Assembly: GCA_963575745.1 (NCBI GenBank)
Contig: CAUYUJ010022059.1
Coordinates: forward strand, 1,204,331 to 1,268,330
Direction of reading: 5' to 3'
DNA from: Prorocentrum cordatum
Taxonomy: Eukaryota > Sar > Dinophyceae > Prorocentrales > Prorocentraceae
Length of the DNA: 64,000 bases
Made by a program: the position numbers and the translations under genes
Notes under the pieces: model-generated
What the model was told of the DNA's origin: nothing
The model's database searches: none
What the model saw: only the letters and a program-made list of their open reading frames with translations
In this document: piece by piece, positions 1-10,300 of the stretch
Numbering within the stretch: the first letter of the stretch is position 1
Layout of the letters: each line of letters starts with the position of its first letter

Positions 1-1350
1 CCGTCCACCATGGGCCCCCCTGCGCGCCGAAGGCTTAGCGTCGGCCAGGGGCGCGCCTCGCAGGGCGTGGGGTTTGAAAAGCGCGTCCCGAACTGTCGAG
101 GTCCGCGCGCGCGGCGGCACTGGCGGCGCCGAGGGCGCGCCCGCCCACTCCTCGCAACCGCCGGCGGCCTGAAGGGGGCGGCGGGGGCCCCCAGGCGCGG
201 CAGTGGCCCCGCGGGGCGCCGCGCTGACGGCGCTTCCCCGCCCTCGCGGCGGCGCCAGCGCCACGCCCGCCCGCTCCGCGCCACCGCCCGCGTCCAGGAG
301 GGGGCGGCAGGGGCCCCCCGGCGCGGCGGTGGCCACGCGGAGCGCTGCGCTGGCGGCGCGTCCCCGCCCTCGCGCGGGCAGCTGACCGCGGGGCAAAGTG
401 AGCCTCCTGGGCGAACGCGAGCCCCTCGGGGAAGAGCGCGAGGCCCTGCGCCTGCGCCGCGCCCTGGAGGGGCCCGGGCCAGCACGTCGGGCGAGAGGCT
501 GAGCCGCGTCGCCAGCGCCGCCCGCCGCCGACAGAAGCCTACCCGCCGCGGCTCCGACTCGCGCGCCGCCTCGCCCTCTGCATGCGCCGCCGCTGGAACC
601 GCCGAGGGCGCGCCCAGCGCTGGGGCGCCAGGCGGCCTGCCGGCAGGAGACGACGACGCACCATCGCCAGCAACTCCCGCAGCGGCGGCGGGCGGCGCGC
701 CGCGGGTCAGGCCGTCGGCCCAGCCGTCTCGCCCTCAATGTCCATCCTCGTCGCAGCAGCGGCGGCGCCTCGCCGACCTCGCCCGCGGCGGCGCTTCCGT
801 CGTTGCGCGGGGGCGCCTGGCGGCCGCGGCCCCGCCTCGGGAGCGTCGGCAGCAGCTCCAGGGGGTCGCTGGGGGGCTCGAGCCAGCGCAGGGCGGCGGG
901 GTTGGCTGAGGTCGACGATCGCCGCCCTCAGCACGCCCTCCGCCGCGCGCAGGAGGCGCGCCCCGCGGCGGGGCGGCCTGCTGGCGGCGCGAGCCGCCGA
1001 GAACGCGCCGCGGGCGGCCTCCGGCGCCTCTCGCCGCGCCGCGCCCGCGCCCGCGCCGCTGACTTCTGGGCGCGCGGCGAGCCCGGCGGCGGCCGTCGCG
1101 GCGGGCGGCGGGCGCGGGCCCAAGTGGCGCGCGGCTCGATGCAGACCGGCTAGGAGGAGGATGGGGGAGGAGGAACAGAAGGAGGAGCGCGCACCCCGCC
1201 CCCAGCGCCCCACCCCCTGCTGCCACTGCCCGGCGCCGCGCGGAAGCACGACGACAGAAGAGGCAGCGGAAGAAGAGGCAACAAAAGAGGCAGCAGCGAT
1301 CGAACGAGCTCGCGCCCGAATCAGGCGAGAGACACGGGGGTGATCGGGGC
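1..1350. other. GC-rich low-complexity region, no confident gene
   Basis: Extremely GC-rich sequence in which all six frames stay open for long stretches, so open length is not evidence of coding. One plus-strand frame at about 391-495 reads as a charged heptad-like peptide (LLGEREPLGEEREALRLRR), and a minus frame near 900-1020 is Ala/Arg/Leu-rich; either could be a coiled-coil exon like those at 5399-6980. No catalytic motif is visible. I do not assign a gene. Confidence 0.4.
172..388. repeat. 126-bp tandem duplication
   Basis: Two adjacent copies (about 172-262 and 298-388) repeat with a period of 126 bp, which is 42 codons. The plus-frame peptides are similar (GAAGAPRRGSGPAGRRADGA and GAAGAPRRGGGHAERCAGGA). 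The period being a multiple of three would preserve frame, but GC-rich DNA makes this weak evidence of coding. Confidence 0.6.
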
Positions 1351-2300
1351 AGCCGCTAACATGAAGCTGGTTGAAAGCATTCAGCGCGATGTCTAAGGCA
1401 ATCCCGATATTGAAAACAGTCGCGCGAAAGACGTTTTTTTGGGGGGATTCGGAACATTCAAGAGCTAACGTCACCAGTGACACAATTATCAGGAAGATGG
1501 GGGAGGCAGGCCATCGATTCAGGTTGAGCGGGGGCACCGGAAAATAGCGTTAGAGAGCGTCGCCACCCATCGCGGCACAGCCGAAGAGACAATTAATTCT
1601 GAGTGCCTGGTCTGCGCATCGAGGTCGCATTCCAACAGTTCGAGATGGCTTCGAAGGTGGAAGTGAGAATGAACGGCGGGCGGCCCCGATCAACGATGCC
1701 CATTCCCATGGGCTGCCGATCCCAGATCTGCTCTGAACGCTCCGGGCAGAAGCGCTGGAGATGAGAAAGGGCAGCTCGGCGACAACAGCTGGGATACTTG
1801 TGAGGCTCATGCAAGCGCATAGTCTTTGCCTGGAGACCGACGAGTAGGGGGTCTGACTGGATGCCCGGCGCGGTTGCGAGCTGAGCCCGCGCTTCCTCGG
1901 GGCAGGCGAGGATGGAATTATCGTTGCTTTACAAGTGGCCCCGATGCGCCGCCGCCAAGTCGCCCCCCTTCAAAACCTCCTCGACCCCCCTCCGCTTCCT
2001 CTCAAAAGGCTGCGCACTTGCAGCAGGCGCGATATGCCGCGGCCTTGCAGTGCAGGTCTAATCTGCGAACGTCACGCGAGATGCGAAACGCGCGCACATT
2101 GTATATCATCACGGGTGTAATGGCATTGTTCGGCCCGGGCGCCAGACGTGACATGGCCTCGGCTTCAGACTTCAAAATCAGAGCCGATGGCGGGGAAGCT
2201 TGCGCCGCGCACGCGCGGACAGAGAAACGCTAGATGCGGTGGGCTTCGACATTGTGGCAGGAGCTGCGGGGAGCCGGGCGACGCGCGGTGGCTTCGACAT
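1351..2300. other. Stretch without recognised gene
   Basis: Mixed-composition sequence just outside the left inverted repeat of the 21-kb block. Short open frames occur on both strands (for example plus 1826-2233, minus 1550-1820), but none shows a recognisable domain or a partner exon. A short direct repeat around GGCTTCGACAT occurs at about 2247 and 2291. Confidence 0.4.
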
Positions 2301-2301
2301 G

Positions 2302-2326
2302 CTTTAAGGCCCGCCTCAAACTATCT
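2302..2326 (+). repeat. Left terminal inverted repeat of the 21-kb block
   Basis: The 25-bp motif contains an internal short palindrome (an AAGG/CCTC-type stem) and ends CAAACTATCT. It pairs inverted with 23629-23653, differing at two positions. AT-rich sequence starts directly inside it. Confidence 0.6.
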
Positions 2327-2334
2327 GAACTAAC

Positions 2335-2935
2335 AATGTTTCATAGTTATGTTAAGAAACATTAATGAAACCAAAATGAAACTATAATACAAACAAAACT
2401 AAACAAAACCCAATCAAAACCCAAAAAACAACCAAAACACAAACAAAACCAAACAAAACAAAACACACACACAAACAAAACAAAACAAAACACCACCAAA
2501 ACCAAAAACACAAACAACCAAAACCACACGACCCAAACCAAAAAAATACAAACCAAACCAACAAACACAACCAAAACAAACACACAACCCAAACCACAAA
2601 AAAAACACAAACAAAACCAAACAACACACAAACCAAACCAAAAACAACACACACACACAAAACCAACACCAACACGAAAGAAAACACAACCCGTCAACCA
2701 AACATCAACCAACCACCTCAACCAAAAACACACCAACCCTATCAACCACGCATCAACCACATCAACAAAACAAACCACCAACCACATCAAACGAAATCAA
2801 TCCAACCACATCAACTGCATTCAACAATTCACATCAACCAACAGAAAAATCAAATGAAATTACCAACCACATAAAACAACCGAAACAACTGATATCACCA
2901 ACCACATCAAACGAAATGAAGCCAAAAGCACGCAC
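2335..2935. repeat. Almost pure A/C strand-asymmetric tract
   Basis: From about 2385 to 2780 the plus strand is nearly only A and C (AAACAAAACC, CACACAAAAC and similar), with T and G rare; the flanks grade into ACATCAACC repeats to about 2935. Open frames on the minus strand here encode only Phe/Val/Cys/Leu-rich low-complexity peptides and are an artefact of the composition. Confidence 0.85.
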
Positions 2936-3059
2936 ATACAAAACGAAAGCGGCCAAACACACGCCATGCCGATGCGCCGCTGACGTCGTCGCCATCGAAG
3001 CGGAGGAAGGGAGGGAACATGACGAGGATGAGTGAATATTAGTTGTACGACGATGATTT

Positions 3060-3165
3060 TCGATGCTGATGTTGATGATGATGGAGTGCTTGTAATGATG
3101 ATGATGGTGATGATGACGATGGTGATAATTATGCTGGCGATTCTCATTACCATCATGCTGGTGAG
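3060..3165. repeat. GATGATGATG-type microsatellite
   Basis: Degenerate GAT/GATG repeats (tgatgatgatgg, gatgatgatgg) grade into the open frame that begins at 3166. Confidence 0.6.
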
Positions 3166-3354
3166 TTGGATGACGAGGGCGATCTGGCGAGCGTGATCGC
3201 CAAGGTTCGTGCCGATATGGCGAGCATTGAGGATGATAGTTGCGGAATGGAGGCTGGCATGGCGAGCATGCTCGCCAAGGTTCGCGCCGATGTGGCGAGC
3301 ATGCTCGCCAAGGTTCGTCTGCCTCTGCTCATCATCCCCCCGACCTCAGCATAG
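3166..3354 (+). CDS. Small ORF with 11-residue repeats (hypothetical)
   Basis: A 62-codon plus-strand ORF holds copies of a peptide close to MASMLAKVRAD (33-bp DNA unit): SVIAKVRADMASIEDD, then MASMLAKVRADVASMLAKVR. Each perfect DNA unit contains the palindrome GGCGAGCATGCTCGCC (3261-3276 and 3294-3309), the same kind of palindrome found in the introns of genes A and B. It may be a real repeat peptide, or a palindrome tandem array that happens to be open. No homologue recognised. Confidence 0.3.
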   Translation: MDDEGDLASVIAKVRADMASIEDDSCGMEAGMASMLAKVRADVASMLAKVRLPLLIIPPTSA

Positions 3355-3424
3355 CCATCATCAGCGGCGCCGCCGTCGCCAACATCTACGTCGCTATCGG
3401 TGCGCGCGCTCTTTGGCGCTCCCT

Positions 3425-3683
3425 TATATAGTGAGGCACGCGGTGGCGGCGAGGCTCCAGCTCGCTAACCGCGCGCCTCAAATGAAGTACTCGTGGGGCC
3501 CCATGGCGCCCGCAAAGCATTTGCAACCGCGCCTCGGGGAGCTTCCCGACGGCACGATGGCGAGCCAGCTGGCGAGCGGTGCGTGCTTTGCACGCGCCGT
3601 TCGCCGCGTGCAAGCTCCGCCAGGACGAGGGCCCGAATTCGGGTGAACCTCGCAGAGCGGACGAAGCAGACCTGAGCGCGACG

Positions 3684-3690
<7 letters not shown>
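3425..3690 (+). pseudogene. Plus-strand arm of an inverted duplicated exon
   Basis: The plus frame reads through MKYSWGPMAPAKHLQPRL and TMASQLASGACFARAVRRV. The same peptide pattern occurs on the opposite strand at 3883-4121 (LKYPRGAMAPAEHLAPRL, AMAGQLAGASRALRALF), so the segment is one arm of an imperfect inverted duplication about 230 bp long. The arm ends at a long C homopolymer (about 3687-3724). The protein family is not recognised; this arm differs more from a regular reading frame than its partner and is probably decayed. Confidence 0.5.
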
Positions 3691-3724
<34 letters not shown>

Positions 3725-3882
3725 ACGCCACATGCGCGGACATTGTGTGGAAGCAAAGCTCTACTGCAACATGCATGTCTGCCCTCTCCGCCGGGCAAAG
3801 CTCGCGCAATGCCGCCTCCATAAATCGTCGCCCACCACTCCTTCCCCTTATCCTTCCCCCATGTACCCGCGGGGCGCCGCGC

Positions 3883-4121
3883 TCAGGTCCACCTCATCCG
3901 CTTGGCGAGGTTCGCCTTCGGGTCCTCGTCCCTGCAGAGCTGCCGGTGCTCGGCGAAAAGCGCGCGCAACGCGCGCGACGCGCCCGCCAGCTGGCCCGCC
4001 ATCGCGCCGCCGAGGAAGTCCTCGATCAAGCGCGGCGCCAAATGCTCCGCGGGCGCCATGGCGCCCCGCGGGTACTTCAGCCGCACGATCTTCGCGAGCT
4101 TCTCATCGCTCGCGGCGCCAT
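3883..4121 (-). CDS. Minus-strand arm of the inverted duplicated exon (hypothetical)
   Basis: This minus-strand open segment encodes an amphipathic, charged peptide (EKLAKIVRLKYPRGAMAPAE through AEHRQLCRDEDPKANLAKRM). It is the mirror copy of 3425-3690. Protein-level similarity persists while the DNA has diverged, which suggests that the segment was coding when duplicated. It may be an exon of the minus-strand gene series in this block, since the last gene B exon lies just upstream at 4470-4715. Function unknown. Confidence 0.4.
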
Positions 4122-4469
4122 CCCCCCGAGCGGCGGGGCGGCGCGCCAGGCGAGGGGCCATGGCGGGCGAAGCCTGCCTCGAACGGGGGGGGGGGGATGA
4201 ACGCAACCGCGCCAAGCCTCGAGCACGACGAGGCGGCAAATGCATCCAACATCAATTCATGTGCGAGGTGCGCTCGCATGCAATCGCATGAATACAACAC
4301 ATCTGGTCACATATGACAGCATAACATGCACGCGTACTTGCATCGCGGACCGCGTCATATGCAATCAACGGTCGCACGATTACAACACAAGTGATCACAC
4401 GTGACAGCACGAGGTGGCAGAATGGGCGAGCAACGCTCGCGAGCATGTGCACAGGCGCGCGCATTTTTT

Positions 4470-4715
4470 TCACGGCCGCTTGCGGTCGTCGAGTGGCACA
4501 TGCGCCAGGTCTTCGCTATGCGCAGTGGCGCATTGCATGCTCTGGAGCCTCGCGAGTTTCAGAGACGAGTCGCCCGCGCGGGCGACCCGCCGCCCGCGCG
4601 ATAAGGTCTCGTAGTGCATGCGCTGAACGAAGGCCAGGCTCACGCCGTCTACCTCGACGATCTCGTGGACCTTCCCGAGCTCGATGTTGTCCGCCTTTCG
4701 GTTCGATCGTTTACG
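4470..4715 (-). CDS. Gene B, probable C-terminal exon
   Basis: The minus frame NIELGKVHEIVEVDGVSLAF followed by VQRMHYETLSRGRR and a short tail ends in a TGA stop at 4470. Alternating hydrophobic strands look like a small beta-rich C-terminal domain, and the pattern (HEIVEVDG...AFVQ) is what I recall at the C-terminus of the dinoflagellate protein family to which gene B belongs. Between this exon and the next gene B exon upstream (about 7330-7450) lie the coiled-coil exons, so membership in gene B is inferred from family order, not from a continuous splice chain. Confidence 0.45.
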   Translation of the reverse strand, partial: RKRSNRKADNIELGKVHEIVEVDGVSLAFVQRMHYETLSRGRRVARAGDSSLKLARLQSMQCATAHSEDLAHVPLDDRKRP

Positions 4716-5398
4716 CGCGACGCGCCGCAGACACCGGGAACGCACGCGTGCATCACTGACGTGCGAGAAGCCAACATTTGCGAAGACTGTCGGCGTGCGA
4801 AGCACGCCGTGCAAAGTAACGGTCGGGGCAGCGACGGCGGCGATCCGATGGAGGATCGATGGGTGATCGACGGGGTGATATCGGAAGCGGTTACACAGCA
4901 TGGGCGCGTGAAAAGCACGCGATTGGAATCACTGAGGGCGCGCGTATCACGCCGCAAGGGCAAGGGTCATGACGTCGATGGCGGTGACAGGATCGATGGA
5001 GAAGGGATGAAGTGGAGGGTGATGATTCTAAAGCATAGGCAGCCGCACGCGAAGCGGTCAAAGGGCCGCGCAGCTGCACCGCTGCGCCGCCAGGCGCTCG
5101 TACACTGGCGAGCGCGCGAGCCTGTCGCTCGAGCCACGCTCGCAAGGGACGGCGAGCGAGGACGAGCTCGTCGCTCCAGCCTCGCTCGCAAGCGGCGGCG
5201 AGCGGGGGGCCTGTCGCCCCAGCCTCGCTCGCAAGTCGACGTCGTCGTCGTCGTCGACGTCATCGTCTCTCGTCGTCGTCCTCCTGCTCCTCCTCCTGCT
5301 CCTGCCCCCCCTCCTCCTCCCCCTCCCCCTCCTCCTCCTCCTCCTCCTCCCCCTCCTCCTCCTCCTCCTCCTCCTCCTCTGACGTCGGCGGGCCCCGC

Positions 5399-6980
5399 TC
5401 AGAGGGCGGGCCCACATGGGCCCGCGCGCGGTCCCGCGGCGGCGCGCGCGGCTGCAGCTGCCCCCGCCAGCTGCGCGGGCGGCGCCCTGGGCGGCGGCGC
5501 GGCAGGAGGCGGCGGCGGCGGCAAAGCCCGCTGCTCGAAGGAGGCCGCCGCCGCCCTATGGCGGGATGCAGCGCGCTGCTGCTGCGCGAGCTCGCGCACC
5601 GCGGCCTGGCTCGCCGCCTCCTCAGCGCGGCGAACCATCCGCGCCTCCGCCTGCAGCTCTCGGCGGTGGAAACCGCGAGCCCAGGCCTGCTCCTGGCGCT
5701 CCTGCAGCGCCTCGCGGAGGCCCTGCAGGCGCTCCTCCTCCGCGCGCTCCTCCGCCTCGTTGAAGGCTGCCTGTGGGAGAAGCGGGATGAATGAGAAGGA
5801 GGAGGAGGAGGATCAATGAGAAGAGTTCAGAGGAGGACGAGGAGGAGGTTGGGAGGAGCGAGCGATGCTCACAGGGAGAAGGACAGGCGCCTGCGCCATG
5901 AACGGCGGCGCCTGCAGCGCGTGCACGCGGACGACCGCATCCAGGCGCTCGCGCAGCACCCCCTCCTCCCCCCTCGCCCGGCGCGCCGCGACGGTCTCCG
6001 CGCAGGCGGATTCCGACGCCGTCGCCACCAGCTGCGCCATCTCGACCAGGGCCTGGTCCTGCGCCGCCTCGCTGGTCCTGACGCTGACTGGTGTCTGCTG
6101 GTCAGCGTGGTGCTGGTTCCTGAGCGCCAGCAGCCAGCGCCCTTCCCTCCTCGCGGCAGTGGAGCTCCGCGAAGCGCAACTCGCGGACCTCATCCTCGAT
6201 GTGCTGCACCTCCAGGCGCGAGACGCGCGCCTCCTGGCGTGCCTGAAGGGAGATTAAAAAGGGAAGCAGACACGTATAGATCATCATCGGTTTGTTCGGG
6301 GAGAGCAACGCCCCCCCTGACCAATCCGCTGCGATGCATACCCTTCAGGGAGCTAGCTCGCAATCATGCGTGCATGCATAGAGACACGTGCCTCTTGGAG
6401 CTCGTACCGCAGCTCAGCAGCGTCGAAGTCTCCATGCGCACGGCCCTGCGAGGGGGGGGTGTAACGTCGGTGGGAGGGATGCGGCTTGATCTGGTGTCAG
6501 GCTCGATCGAGCAAAGCTCGCGATTAAAAACGCAGGCGAAAAAAGCTCGCTAGACAAAACGACATATACCTATGGATGTGGTGGTGGGGTATGATTATTA
6601 ACACTCGATGCCTCTGGCAAGTGCCGCGGCGGTGGCGGCGGGAACTCGCGCTGCGCGACGACCTCCTCGAAGCCGTGCTGCGACCGCTCCGCGCGCCACC
6701 GCGCGGAGTGCCGCCGCCTGTCGGCGCGGGCGGTCGCATCCTCGGCGCGGGCGGCCATCTCCGGCCGCCTCCAGGCGGTCGCACTGCCCGCCCGCGCTGG
6801 CGCTGCCGCGGGTGGAGGGGGGGAGGGGGGGGGGGGGGGGGGGGGGGCGGGGGGGGGGGGGGGGGGGGGGCGCGGCGCCTGCGGCCAGGAGGGGGGGGGG
6901 GGGGGGGGGGGGGGGGGTGGCGGCGCCGCGCGCTGCCGCGGCGGCGCATGCGGCCGCGGGCGGCGGCGGCGGCGCCGCCA
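5399..6980 (-). CDS. Coiled-coil exon cluster (hypothetical protein)
   Basis: Several minus-strand exons read as long charged helices. In transcript order: a segment at about 6790-6600 (AARAEDATARADRRRHSARW, HGFEEVVAQREF); one at about 6255-6120 after a clear acceptor CCCTTCAG (ARQEARVSRLEVQHIEDEVR); one at about 6150-5880 (AAQDQALVEMAQLVATASES, RRARGEEGVLRERLDAVVRV); and one at about 5766-5480 after acceptor CCCACAG (NEAEERAEEERLQGLREALQ, MVRRAEEAASQAAVRELAQQ), ending in a Pro-rich run. Frames change near 6140, either by an intron or by a 1-nt slip. No catalytic domain is visible; a structural coiled-coil protein is the most that can be said. It lies between two gene B exons, so it may be a nested or inserted gene. 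Confidence 0.5.
6818..6917. repeat. Interrupted poly-G tracts
   Basis: Nearly uninterrupted G on the plus strand, broken only by a few C, A or T bases, within GC-rich sequence upstream (minus strand) of the coiled-coil exons. G-quadruplex formation is plausible. Confidence 0.85.
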
Positions 6981-7059
6981 TGGCGCGCAGCAGGGCGCGC
7001 GGCGGAGCCGAGGGGCGGGGGGGGGCAGGGGGCGCGCCACCTATAGGGTCGACTCGACC

Positions 7060-7300
7060 CCCGCCCCTGTGGCCGAGCGGCAGCGGAGTGAAGTAGAGCG
7101 AGCGGAGCGGGGGGTGAACACGAGAGGGGCGAGAATACGAGAAGACAAGGGGAGTGAAGACGAGATTGAAGACGAGAAGATTGAAGTAGAGTGAGCGAAG
7201 AAGAAGATTGACGGAGAGAATATTGAAGGAGGGAAGGATTGACGGAGAGAATATTGACGGAGAGACGGAAGGAAGGAAGGAGAGAAGAAAGTGAACTGCT
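7060..7300. repeat. Purine-rich GA repeat tract
   Basis: The plus strand is rich in GAGCGGAGCGG, GAAGACGAGA and GGAAGGAAGG motifs, so the minus strand is a long pyrimidine tract just downstream of the gene B exon at about 7330-7450. It is probably intronic. Confidence 0.6.
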
Positions 7301-7329
7301 GCCCTGCGCTCCTCCTCCACCCACCCTGC

Positions 7330-10300
7330 TTCCGAGCCTGGATGCTGACCAAATCACCAAGGTACACCATGCCGCGATCGAGAGCCGCGGCGGAGCTCGC
7401 GCGCACAGTGGCGTCACCAAATATCAGCTCGCCCAACGCACGGCAAGACAAAATGTTAATACATGATGGGTCGCATCTCATGGCGAGCGTCGCTCGACTT
7501 CATACGCGAGATGATCTACGTGCAGCGGGAAATGCGATGAACATTATGGATATCACGCAGGACTTTCTGGCGCATGCCCCGAGGCGGGCTGGGCTTGACC
7601 AGGCCACGTATGGTCACCTGTGCAGTTAGATAGAATCACCGAAGCATCCGCTAACACTTTCATCAGCGAGCGCTGCTCGCTGCGCCACCCCACCACCGAT
7701 GTCATCAGCGAGCGTTGCTCGCTGCGCCACCTCCGCTTCGCAGAGCTGCCACAACTCGAAGCACGAAATCTCCTCCACGACGCCGGGCTCGAAGGAGGTG
7801 AGCGCGCGGCGCGGCCGCAAGTACCGCTTGACTACGCGGTGCTCGCGCTCCATCGCCATGGTTGCGACGAGGAAGCCGTGGCGGTACAGCTGGAGCGGGA
7901 AGTGGAGGGCGTAATGGTGTTTTGGTGGAAATGCTACAGCACCATGCGCCTCCTCGAACAATCCGCGCGTCAATTGGCGCGACCCCCAGCGCATCCGATG
8001 GGCCGAGCAATGCTCGCCGATAAGCATGTGTGCGGTAGCGGCAGGCTGCCGCAGCACTCGCTGAGTGAATCGCGGACATGCTACTTGAACTTACGACGAG
8101 CAACGCTCGCTGCATAAGTTGGCACTGTTGGGGCGTCGGAAGTTCGTGCAGAACGTCTGCGTCCAAATGCCGCTTGATCGCAGCCGCTAGCTGCGACGGT
8201 CGCACCACGCCCGCGTTGCGCGCGGCCATCAGCAGCTCCAGCACGTCGAAGGCAGCCAACATGCTCCGCACCTTCGGCTCGTCGGAGCGCGTCATCACTA
8301 CCTGTCCAACGCGCGTGGGACCCAGATGGGATAGTTCATCCATCATCACAGGTACCACACCTCCCCGACCCATATATCCTCCCATACCTCCCTCCCATGC
8401 GGCGCGCATGTGTGCCACCTCGCGCGCAGGACGCGACCGTCCTACAAGATGACATGAAAGTGCCGAACTCGGCGTCGCAGATGCCATCCTACAGGTAGGC
8501 GCGCGACCAGACGCGCATGATTGATTGCGACGACCGAACCAGCATGTCCCCGATGAGCTGGTACGGGGTGCGCGAGAAGCCGTTGCACAAAGCGACGCGA
8601 TCGTCCAACGGGTTCTCCTGGGCGCGCCGCACGGCATCGACGATGGTCTCGTCGGTGTGCAACCTAAGCTGGCGAGCGGATGCCGATCGCGTCAGCGTCG
8701 ACCGTGCGAGCTTCGCTCGCCATCCCGACTGCGATCCGGCCACGTCGTGGCGCGAGCGACGCTCACGTCACGGGGTGCACCCCGCAAAGCAGCTTGAGTG
8801 CCAGACGCGAATCTGGAGAAGCCCGTCTCCGCGATGCTGACGATCCAATCGTCGTGCTGGTTGGGCCCATCTCCTCGCTCGGCACGAGGGTGCGTGTGAA
8901 GCGCGCAATTCTGACACAATGCCCAAGGTTTCGCGCCACCATGCCCCTTGGATGCCAGTATCTCCTTGATGCCAAGCTCGTCGCCCGCAATAACGGCGAG
9001 CTCCAAGAAGACGCGGACCTGGCGCCCCCCCTTGAGCACCAAGTTGATGCCGACGTCGCGCACGTCGGTCCCCGTGCGCTCGAAGAACCACTTCATGCAC
9101 TCGTGGGCTATCTGCGTCAGCTGGCCCATCGGCCTTCGTCCAGACATGCTGCCGGACGCCGCGCATTGTCAGTCAACTATGTTCGCGCCCAAGTGCCAGC
9201 GGACCGAATCCGCCGATAGTCGCATGCGTGACACACCAGAAGCATCAGCGGTACAAGCGTAGCTCGCCGATCTACTAATATCACCGTTGACCTTGGCGGA
9301 GTTGGGCAAAGCCGTGCGTTATTCCATAATCGGCCAATAGAAAAGGCCAGACTTACGCGTGCGGCGCTTCGAGATGGCGTCGCTGGGGTTCACGCCGTCT
9401 TGGTCCGCGCGCCTCATTGTCGAGGCAGGGTGGCGTGTAAGGCGCGCGACGCCAGCAACGCTCGCTCCCTGCTGCGAGCAAAGCTCGCGTTAGAGTCGTG
9501 GCGGCGGGAAGCCAATGAAACTGATGAGTACAGCACGATCGACCACGGCTTCTCGCGACTACACTGCGTCGCGTCGAAGGTCGCCGCCAGCAGGTCAGAG
9601 AAGCGCGTGCTGTGCGCCGCGACATAGCGCAGCATCTCCGGGGGGTTCTGGATCGCGATGTGCACGTCGTCGCCTGAATCCATGGTCAGGGGTGCAGACT
9701 CCACGAGTCTGCCATACGTACCGCGCGCTTGGCACTGTGCCTTGCGCGCGCGGTACTGGGCGCCCCTGCTCCAGGTTTCAGGGGCGCCGCCGCTATCAGC
9801 AATATTAAGTCCGCTGGGCCAGCGCGTTGCAACCGCGATGCTGGCATACGATACGACATGCCACTGCACACATGTATTGCGCGAGCCAAGCTCGCACATG
9901 CTGTTGAGGAGCGGGTGCCGCAAGGCAGTCGGATAGATGTGTGATCGCGCGCTGGCTGGCCCAGCTCTCTTTCCCCAGCCGCAGCACCTTCCACACCTGC
10001 GTTTCATCGTGGTCAATCGAAGCACGCTTTGGCATGGCAACCCATGCGACGCGCGCGGTGCGTCAACATGCGTCCACCTTGGACCAAGGCTACGGAATGT
10101 ATCGCGCGTTCGCCAGACGAGCAAAGCTCGCTGAAACTTAACAAGGCAGCATTGGGTGAGGAGCTGGTGGCATTGATGACGATGGGGAGTGTGCAGTAAA
10201 GCAAGCGCGCTGCAATTGAACTGACATGTGTTTTCGGTGGCAGTCGCGCAACGCACGCACTGCCGTCGCGCGGGCACCGCCGCGCAGCCGCGCCCGCGGG

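Noticed and set aside
10-1537. Several overlapping 150-300-codon ORFs on both strands
   Set aside because: GC content is so high that stops are rare in every frame; the peptides are Arg/Ala/Pro/Gly-rich with no recognisable domain.
2362-2790. Minus-strand ORFs rich in Phe, Val, Cys and Leu resembling membrane proteins
   Set aside because: They arise from the A/C-only composition of the plus strand.
5229-5390. Asp/Arg-rich ORFs over GTCGTCGTC and CCTCCTCCT repeats
   Set aside because: Trinucleotide repeats without independent evidence of coding.
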